The position numbers were made by a program, and so were the translations under genes. Below are positions 58,065 through 64,000 of a stretch of DNA of 64,000 nt, piece by piece (position 1 is the first letter of the stretch; each line of letters begins with the position of its first letter). Origin of the DNA: Bacteroidales bacterium UBA4293 (GTDB lineage Bacteria > Bacteroidota > Bacteroidia > Bacteroidales > Bacteroidaceae); NCBI GenBank assembly GCA_002395835.1, contig DGVD01000009.1, positions 62,654-126,653 of the forward strand, written 5' to 3'. The notes under the pieces are model-generated. The model saw nothing but the letters and a program-made list of their open reading frames with translations, did not search any database and was not told the origin of the DNA.

Positions 58065-59348
58065 ATGAAAAATCTTAATCGATTATTTACCTTCATCGCC
58101 TTACTTTTTGTAGCTGTTATTCCTGTAATGGCTCAGGACTTCAGCTTGGGTGAAAGCATTTCAAAATTTGGTTCTGAGATGGGTTTCACAGCTTTCTTTG
58201 TTGGTGAGGGTTGGAAGAATGCCATTATGATTTGCATTGGCTGCTTCCTTCTATATTTAGCTATTAAGAAAGAGTACGAACCACTTTTGTTGCTACCTAT
58301 TGCCTTCGGTATGATTTTGACCAACCTTCCTGGTGCTGGTCTTTTCCATAGTAGCATGTGGAACGATGAGTTCCTTAACCCTGATAGTCCATTCTATCAT
58401 AGCTATCGACATGTAATGGCAGAGGGTGGTTTGCTTGATATTCTCTACATAGGTGTGAAGGCTGGTGTTTATCCTTGCTTAATCTTCTTGGGTGTAGGTG
58501 CTATGACTGATTTCGGTCCATTGATTGCTAACCCTAAGAGTTTGCTTCTTGGAGCAGCTGCACAGGTTGGTATCTTTGCTACATTCATTCTTACTCAGTT
58601 AGATATTTTCGGATTTACTCCTGCACAGGCAGCATCTATCGGTATTATTGGTGGTGCTGATGGACCAACTGCTATTTTCTTGACTACCAAGTTGGCTCCA
58701 GAGTTACTTGGCCCTATTGCTGTGGCTGCTTATAGCTATATGGCATTGGTACCAGTTATTCAGCCACCTATCATGAAACTCTGTACTACAGAAAAGGAGC
58801 GTAAGATCCGTATGAAACAGCTTCGTCAGGTGAGCAAAAAAGAAAAAATAATTTTCCCTATAGTAGTGGCAATTGTTGTTTCTTTAATTTTACCTTCTGC
58901 AGGTACTTTGATCGGTTGCCTTATGTTGGGTAACTTGATGAAAGAATCAGGAGTTGTAGAAAGATTGAGCAAATGTGCACAAAATGAGCTGAATAATATA
59001 GTTGTTATTATGTTAGGAACAACTGTTGGAGCAACTGCTACCGCAGAAGCCTTCTTGAATGTACAGACTTTGTCTATCCTTTGTGTTGGTATTGTTGCAT
59101 TTGGTGTAGCTTCCGCTTGCGGTGTTCTGTTTGCTAAGTTCATGAATTTGTTCTTAAAAGAGAAAATCAATCCACTTATTGGTTCTGCAGGTGTAAGTGC
59201 AGTTCCTATGGCAGCTCGTGTAAGCCAAACTGAAGGTGCTAAGGCTGATCCAAGAAACTTCCTACTTATGCACGCTATGGGTCCAAACGTAGCAGGTGTG
59301 ATTGGTTCAGCAGTTGCAGCTGGTGCTTTGTTGAGTTTCTTAGGATAA
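58065..59348 (+). CDS. mmdB: Sodium-pumping decarboxylase beta subunit
   Basis: 427 aa, about ten TM segments. It starts with a signal-like helix (MKNLNRLFTFIALLFVAVIP) that is either an extra helix or cleaved. Conserved OadB blocks: GAMTDFGPLIANPKSLLLGA, GIIGGADGPTAIFLTTKLAP, and SQTEGAKADPRNFLLMHAMG with GPNVAGVIGSAVAAG near the end, including the Asp used for sodium translocation. It decarboxylates carboxybiotin and exports Na+. The operon ends at the terminator at 59366. Confidence 0.95.
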   Translation: MKNLNRLFTFIALLFVAVIPVMAQDFSLGESISKFGSEMGFTAFFVGEGWKNAIMICIGCFLLYLAIKKEYEPLLLLPIAFGMILTNLPGAGLFHSSMWNDEFLNPDSPFYHSYRHVMAEGGLLDILYIGVKAGVYPCLIFLGVGAMTDFGPLIANPKSLLLGAAAQVGIFATFILTQLDIFGFTPAQAASIGIIGGADGPTAIFLTTKLAPELLGPIAVAAYSYMALVPVIQPPIMKLCTTEKERKIRMKQLRQVSKKEKIIFPIVVAIVVSLILPSAGTLIGCLMLGNLMKESGVVERLSKCAQNELNNIVVIMLGTTVGATATAEAFLNVQTLSILCVGIVAFGVASACGVLFAKFMNLFLKEKINPLIGSAGVSAVPMAARVSQTEGAKADPRNFLLMHAMGPNVAGVIGSAVAAGALLSFLG

Positions 59349-59365
59349 TTTAATTCCTCCATAGT

Positions 59366-59403
59366 AAAAAGCCCTGAGGTTTATTTTCCTCAGGGCTTTT
59401 ATT
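59366..59403. terminator. Bidirectional terminator after the mmd operon
   Basis: GCCCTGAGG (59371-59379) pairs with CCTCAGGGC (59388-59396), flanked by A5 and T4. Confidence 0.85.
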
Positions 59404-59427
59404 TGTTTTCAAGAAATCCTCATTTAT

Positions 59428-61497
59428 TTATAATTTCAGCTTAATACCTCCCATAAACCAAAAACCTGGTTGTTCTACATTTCCTAAATCGTAGTAACGA
59501 TGGTTGGTAAGATTATTTCCTTGTAAGAAAATAGTATATGCTTTTTCAATCCACTGTAGTTTTAAATCAAGTATGGCATAGGTACCATACGGAGTCAGAA
59601 TACTAGTATTTTTCCCATTTTCATATAGAGTAAACGCACCATTTCGGTGTTGAAGTCTAAAATCCCATTGTGCTTCTAACTTTTCGGTTATGCGATGAAA
59701 AGAAGATAATACAAGTTTATTTCTTAGAAAATCTAAAGCGAAATTGCTATCATAAATTATAGTCTTATCATCACGTTTTTGATTGATATAGGCGTAGCTT
59801 AACTTTAGAAGTTTGAAGAATGAATTTGGACCATAAATTTCTTGAAAATTTAGTTGAGTGGTTAATTCTATTCCCATATTTTTAAGTTCAAAGTTAGCTG
59901 AGTGATAAGAATCATCAGCACTATACTTCACCCAATCAATCATATCCGTCCCATTTTGATAAAACGCTTTCAGCTTTCCTTGAAATACTGGAGTACTATA
60001 TTGAATTCCTACTGTATATTCCGTATTTTTTTCAGGCTTAAGACCTATATTTCCGTTGATGGTAGGGCTCTTATAGTAAAGATCAGTGAAAGTTGGCATA
60101 CGTAAAGCCTGATTAAAAGAAGCATAGACTTTCCATCCATTTACTGGTCTCCAACTGATGTCGACACCCGGATACAATCTAAATCGATAATCCAGTGCAG
60201 TGTTCATGTTTGCCAGCAATCCAAGACTTACAGTTATTCGGTCCCATAATAAATCATGCTCTAAGTATAATCCGACATTAGTTCGATCGTCACTGTTTGT
60301 GTAGTTCTTATCATGGCCTGGTACTTTCACATATTCAGATTCTTCTAATGGTTTACCTAAACTGTTAGAAAGAATCCCTTCATTTCTAACTTCCACGCCA
60401 AAAGAAGATTTACCAAGATCCCAATTAATGTAAGAATTCAGATTAAGTCCATAGACATTTAGTTGGTGGAAATTCTCATATGCTTCTGGATTAGTACGGA
60501 TTAGCAAGTAATGATCCATGGTTCGACTCCAATATACAGACGGACTTAATTTTAATTTGCCTTTCGTCTCTGCAGAAATTGCAGCCATATATCGACGATT
60601 CTCTTCGTATTGATTGTTGAAAGCTGCACTATAAAAAGTGTTTGCTCCATAATCCATGGTGCTAGCCCCTAATTGCCATCTTACATTTATGTCGGAACCA
60701 TTGTAACCTCCGTTATAAAACATATTACCTTTTTTAAAGTCACTATTCTCAGATCCACCATCGCTTCGAGAATAGCCACCAGCAAGTCTATTATAGACAT
60801 TTTTACCAGGAAGACTTACATTCGCATCGGCAGCTATAGTGCCAAAAGAACCACCTTGAAGGTTTATGCCCAAGGCTTTTTCTTTCTCTTTTTTAGTAAT
60901 AATGTTGATTGCTCCGCTGAATGCTGAAGAACCATAGATACGACTAGAACCACCCTCAAGAACTTCAATGCGTTCTATATCGTTTACGGATAAAGGTAGG
61001 TCTGCTGAAAGATGACCTGTGTGGGGATTACTGATGTTTATGCCGTTAAGCAAAATAGTAAGTTGGTCACTGTTGCCTCCATTGATTCCAATGTCTGTTT
61101 GTACACCATATGCACCTCTTTGTCGTACATCGATGCCAGCTACCAATTTTAAAAGGTCGTTAACACTTTGTGCTGATGATGCCTCAATTTCTTTTCTCGT
61201 GAGCACTTGAACCATTCGAACAGAATGCTCAGGAGAAAGAGGAACGCGGCTTCCCAGCACTTCAACTTCATCCAAGTCATACTCCTTTTCAGAGTATTTT
61301 ACCTGACTTTGTTTTTTCTCTCCTGACAATACTGTCTGAGCAGTTGCAGAGTCCGGAATCGCTAAAGTCAAAGTTGCCACACTTAACGCACAAATATTAA
61401 TCTCCCTCTTCATACTTAGAAAGACAGAGTATTTGCGATGGTTAAATTGGCGCCATTTGACAATGTTTTTTCTCCAATTAAATTGTTTTACTCTCAT
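59428..61497 (-). CDS. TonB-dependent receptor (BtuB/CirA-like)
   Basis: 689 aa from ATG 61497, 24 codons longer than needed for the signal; ATG 61413 (MKREINICALSVATLTLAIP) gives a standard signal peptide and is the alternative. TonB box-like and plug sequence: EVEVLGSRVPLSPEHSVRMV, LLKLVAGIDVRQRGAYGVQT, LLNGINISNPHTGHLSADLP, VLEGGSSRIYGSSAFSGAIN. The barrel ends in FWFMGGIKLKL. The plug style resembles vitamin B12 (BtuB) and siderophore receptors. Methylmalonyl-CoA metabolism uses B12, and this gene neighbours the mmd operon, but no cobalamin riboswitch is present, so the ligand is open. Confidence 0.87.
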   Translation of the reverse strand: MRVKQFNWRKNIVKWRQFNHRKYSVFLSMKREINICALSVATLTLAIPDSATAQTVLSGEKKQSQVKYSEKEYDLDEVEVLGSRVPLSPEHSVRMVQVLTRKEIEASSAQSVNDLLKLVAGIDVRQRGAYGVQTDIGINGGNSDQLTILLNGINISNPHTGHLSADLPLSVNDIERIEVLEGGSSRIYGSSAFSGAINIITKKEKEKALGINLQGGSFGTIAADANVSLPGKNVYNRLAGGYSRSDGGSENSDFKKGNMFYNGGYNGSDINVRWQLGASTMDYGANTFYSAAFNNQYEENRRYMAAISAETKGKLKLSPSVYWSRTMDHYLLIRTNPEAYENFHQLNVYGLNLNSYINWDLGKSSFGVEVRNEGILSNSLGKPLEESEYVKVPGHDKNYTNSDDRTNVGLYLEHDLLWDRITVSLGLLANMNTALDYRFRLYPGVDISWRPVNGWKVYASFNQALRMPTFTDLYYKSPTINGNIGLKPEKNTEYTVGIQYSTPVFQGKLKAFYQNGTDMIDWVKYSADDSYHSANFELKNMGIELTTQLNFQEIYGPNSFFKLLKLSYAYINQKRDDKTIIYDSNFALDFLRNKLVLSSFHRITEKLEAQWDFRLQHRNGAFTLYENGKNTSILTPYGTYAILDLKLQWIEKAYTIFLQGNNLTNHRYYDLGNVEQPGFWFMGGIKLKL

Positions 61498-61527
61498 AAT
61501 TGTTTTTCTTTTTCTTGAAAACAGATG

Positions 61528-61575
61528 CAAAATTAAATCGTTTTTTGTTAAGGAGCAAACTATTTATTACCTTTG
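61528..61575. promoter_or_regulatory. Interleaved divergent promoters
   Basis: Minus strand: TTTG (61556-61559) and TAATTTTG (61528-61535), 20 bp apart, for the TonB receptor. Plus strand: TTTG (61544-61547) and TACCTTTG (61568-61575), 20 bp apart, for the esterase. The two overlap. Confidence 0.7.
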
Positions 61576-61597
61576 TAGTTAGTTTAAGAATAATACA

Positions 61598-62344
61598 ATG
61601 ATTGAATCTTTTGAGCTCTGGTGTGAGCCTTTCCATGAGGCTCGTCGCATAAATGTTTATCTTCCATTTAATTATTATGAGACAGAGGAGAAATATCCTG
61701 TCGTTTATATGTTTGATGGCCATAATCTATTTGATGACGATGAAGCGGCATACGGAAAATCATGGGGGATAGGGAGATTTCTTGATTCTTGGGATAAGCA
61801 AGTTATTGTGGTTGGTGTTTACTGTTCCATGCATGGGAATGACCGGTTGGTGGAATATTCACCTTATAATTATAAGACCACTTTCACAGGGGCTGTTAAA
61901 GGTACAGGGAAATTGACTATGGAATGGTTTACATCCGTTCTTAAGCCCCATATAGATAAATCTTATCGTACCTGGACTCATCGAGAGGCTACAGCTATTG
62001 CAGGTTCTAGTATGGGAGGTCTTATGGCCTATTATGCAGTTTTAAAATATAATCATATTTATTCTAAAGCCGCATGCATTTCTCCAGCCTTTAGATTATC
62101 CATACGAAATGTCAAATCTGAACTTCAGAAAAGTGGAGAATTAGATGAAGACACCAAAATATTTTTTAGTTGGGGAACGAAGGAAGACCCACGGGGTGTT
62201 TTAGGTAAACACATTTGGAAATTAGATGCCATGCTTCAAGAAAGAAGAATAGACACTTATTGCTTTCAGCATGTTGATGGCACGCATAGTGAGGCTTCTT
62301 GGGAATTAGAAATACCTCTATGGATGAATTTCTTATGGAAATGA
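61598..62344 (+). CDS. Alpha/beta-hydrolase esterase (esterase D/Fes-like)
   Basis: 248 aa without a signal peptide. RINVYLPFNYYETEEKYPVV is the typical opening of the putative-esterase family, VYMFDGHNLFDDD the oxyanion region, AIAGSSMGGLMAYYA the nucleophile elbow, and VDGTHSEASW the catalytic His with Asp probably in WGTKEDPRG. The family includes enterobactin esterases and S-formylglutathione hydrolases. It is divergent from a siderophore/BtuB-like receptor, but no siderophore system is visible, so the substrate is open. Confidence 0.85.
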   Translation: MIESFELWCEPFHEARRINVYLPFNYYETEEKYPVVYMFDGHNLFDDDEAAYGKSWGIGRFLDSWDKQVIVVGVYCSMHGNDRLVEYSPYNYKTTFTGAVKGTGKLTMEWFTSVLKPHIDKSYRTWTHREATAIAGSSMGGLMAYYAVLKYNHIYSKAACISPAFRLSIRNVKSELQKSGELDEDTKIFFSWGTKEDPRGVLGKHIWKLDAMLQERRIDTYCFQHVDGTHSEASWELEIPLWMNFLWK

Positions 62345-62347
62345 GGT

Positions 62348-63322
62348 TCAATAGGGAAGAAAATCTAATTCACATTTTTCAGTGGTTACCGACATGTGCA
62401 CTTTAGCTCCTTCAATAAGTGGGTAATTGTCCTTAACATGACCTACTGGAAAATTATAAATCACAGGAATATTTTTGTCCTTTAAATAATGTTCGAACAA
62501 GTAATTCATGTCAGGATAATCTCCATCATTCTTATAATGGGTAAATTGGCCGATTATAATTCCTTTAACCTTATCTAAAACACCATGTAGTTTCAGTAGA
62601 TTTATATAACGGTCCACATGATTAAAGTCTTCACCTACATCTTCTAGAAATAGAATAAGATTGTCGTTGCGCATGCAAAAATCTAGATATGTTCCAGTGA
62701 ATCCACACATTACACTTAAATTTCCCCCTATGAGCGTCCCAGTAACATCGCCCAAATGATTCAAAGGGTGAACAGGAACAGTGTAATGAGGCAGTTTCCC
62801 TTCAAGTATGCCTTTTAAGTGAGAACTACAATCATCTTTCCCATCATAATCCATAAGATGCTCACACATATGGGCATGAATTCCCATTACTCCACTGGTC
62901 ACCCAAGCACTATGAAGTACTGTGATATCACTGTATCCTATAATCCATTTCGGATTTTCTCTTATTACAGAAAGGGGTATGTCCTGGATTTCATGTATAC
63001 TACCATAACCTCCACGAGTACACATGATAGCCTTTATGGAAGGATCCAATAAAGCATTCATTAAATCGGAATAGCGTTGTTCCTTAGTCCCGGCATAAGT
63101 GCCATTAGTTTTATTCAAAATATTTTCCCCTCGCACAATGATATAACCCCATTCTTTCAGCACTTTTTCTGCTGCCAATACAAATTCCACGTCGGGTGTA
63201 CTGGCTGGACTTAGAAGTGCTATTGTATCTCCTTTTTCAAGGAAAGGTGGCATTATGATTTTCTGTTGGGCGTATGATGTCATATTTAAAATGATTAATA
63301 ATAGAAAAGAGATTTTCTTCAT
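62348..63322 (-). CDS. ldcA: LD-carboxypeptidase (peptidase S66)
   Basis: 324 aa with a Sec signal (MKKISFLLLIILNMTSYAQ). The nucleophile Ser is in IIGYSDITVLH, the Glu of the triad in LFLEDVGE and the His in NFPVGHVKDNYPL, as in S66 LD-carboxypeptidases and MccF. It removes the terminal D-Ala from tetrapeptides in murein recycling. The signal peptide is unusual for E. coli LdcA (cytosolic) but common in Bacteroidota. Its end is 4 bp from the convergent esterase gene. A -7 element on this strand is at 63343-63350 (TATATTTG). Confidence 0.92.
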   Translation of the reverse strand: MKKISFLLLIILNMTSYAQQKIIMPPFLEKGDTIALLSPASTPDVEFVLAAEKVLKEWGYIIVRGENILNKTNGTYAGTKEQRYSDLMNALLDPSIKAIMCTRGGYGSIHEIQDIPLSVIRENPKWIIGYSDITVLHSAWVTSGVMGIHAHMCEHLMDYDGKDDCSSHLKGILEGKLPHYTVPVHPLNHLGDVTGTLIGGNLSVMCGFTGTYLDFCMRNDNLILFLEDVGEDFNHVDRYINLLKLHGVLDKVKGIIIGQFTHYKNDGDYPDMNYLFEHYLKDKNIPVIYNFPVGHVKDNYPLIEGAKVHMSVTTEKCELDFLPY

Positions 63323-63477
63323 TTCAGCATATTTTATGTATGCAAATATAGCTATTATACACTAATAACAACATTTTTGATGACAATAATTCAGAAACTT
63401 TGAAAAGTATTCGTTCAATTGTTAGATTTGAATTAAATTTGTACCAATTTAAATATTTTATATTTTTTTATTAGAAC

Positions 63478-64000
63478 ATGGCTTTTTACGTTCGCTATTT
63501 CGATGCAGAAGCTCTGCTCCCAAAAGAAGAGGATATTATACCTTTTATTTCTAGTTTAAACATGCTCTCACCAAAGGAGTTGAATGTAGTTGGTTCTTAC
63601 ATTGGGAAACTTAAGAATGGGACGAATAGAATTTTTTTAGATAAGTCTAAAAAGAAGTATATCCTTGCTATTGGTACGGATAAGACAGATATTGCAGATT
63701 TCCAAAAAAATGCAAAAAAGGAAGCGCGTCCAAATAATTCTCAACACGTTAAACCCGCTGTACCTGAAACAGAATTTGGAAAAGATGAAACCAGAATTAA
63801 CGAAGGCTGGTATATTTACTCTCTAGATTATCAACGTTTTGAAGAAGGCGCATATTCTCCGTATACTTTCAAGGCTAAAATTAAAGATGCCAGTATATTG
63901 GATGCCTATCAACAGATGTCCCTGTACCTTCAGCAGAAGCATCAGAATGCTAGCTTGATTCCAGATTTTCGCCCTTCGCTTGTGACTATTGACCCTGTTA
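63478..64000 (+). CDS. N-terminal part of a gene continuing beyond the window
   Basis: From ATG 63478 the frame stays open for 174 codons to the edge (MAFYVRYFDAEALLPKEEDI..). The protein is soluble and charged, with a linker of low complexity (AKKEARPNNSQHVKPAVPET, about residues 80-100) between two likely folded parts. TAAATTTG (63434-63441) may be its -7 element. No family is recognised. Confidence 0.75.
   Translation, partial: MAFYVRYFDAEALLPKEEDIIPFISSLNMLSPKELNVVGSYIGKLKNGTNRIFLDKSKKKYILAIGTDKTDIADFQKNAKKEARPNNSQHVKPAVPETEFGKDETRINEGWYIYSLDYQRFEEGAYSPYTFKAKIKDASILDAYQQMSLYLQQKHQNASLIPDFRPSLVTIDPV

Noticed and set aside
61413..61600. Cobalamin riboswitch ahead of the BtuB-like receptor
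   Set aside because: The leader is too short and has no B12-box-like sequence; the promoter lies directly upstream.

Overview
The window comes from a member of the Bacteroidota, almost certainly order Bacteroidales (Prevotellaceae or Bacteroidaceae; the sequence alone does not settle the genus). The support is the recurring TAnnTTTG -7 promoter element, often with TTTG about 19-21 bp upstream, the near absence of Shine-Dalgarno sites, many lipoprotein and Sec signals ending in ..LAAC or ..ANAQ, TonB-dependent receptors, a HU-like/smalltalk locus, and a sodium-pumping methylmalonyl-CoA decarboxylase operon.

Layout. 1-5.5 kb: the end of one gene, an unknown cytoplasmic protein, a TonB-type receptor, a lipoprotein, and an exported flavodoxin with a flavin reductase. 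5.5-9.9 kb: accessory genes (RhuM/Fic protein, SprT-like metalloprotein, AAA/DUF4143 ATPase, divergent UDP-GlcNAc 2-epimerase). 9.9-14.9 kb: a gene-poor, repeat-rich region with REPIN-like GGGGACAGGT palindromes, small-RNA candidates sharing one terminator hairpin, a 44-bp perfect palindrome inside a 24-bp perfect inverted repeat, a HU-smalltalk-membrane protein cassette, and scars of a segmental duplication. 14.9-21.9 kb: an A+T-rich restriction-modification island (XRE regulator, two m5C methyltransferases, McrB-like GTPase, PD-(D/E)xK nuclease) of LlaJI/BsuMI type, followed by a mutT-like gene with an in-frame amber codon.

22-30.2 kb: an exported protein, two secreted esterases, then a G+C-rich three-gene operon encoding a TIR/DUF4062-like-TPR protein, a two-TM RCK channel with a C-terminal RyR domain, and a small protein. 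This operon is the best candidate for a little-described signalling or conflict system here. 30.2-36.9 kb: a candidate 300-nt RNA, small membrane proteins, a TlpA-like oxidoreductase, a VanX-like dipeptidase, a SIR2-like protein and PepD.

36.9-64 kb is mostly metabolic: a nonsense-interrupted SGNH hydrolase, a Sde182-like exported protein, an inositol monophosphatase, an ArsR regulator ahead of a shikimate/quinate dehydrogenase plus TRAP transporter operon, a PAP2 phosphatase, a DUF3943 outer membrane protein, a His/Asp-rich CobW GTPase, two GH3 glycosidases, an SDR, type II pantothenate kinase, the mmd decarboxylase operon with an unusual double-biotinyl carrier, a second TonB receptor, an esterase, an LD-carboxypeptidase and a gene running off the right edge. 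No tRNA, rRNA, CRISPR array or transposase was seen.
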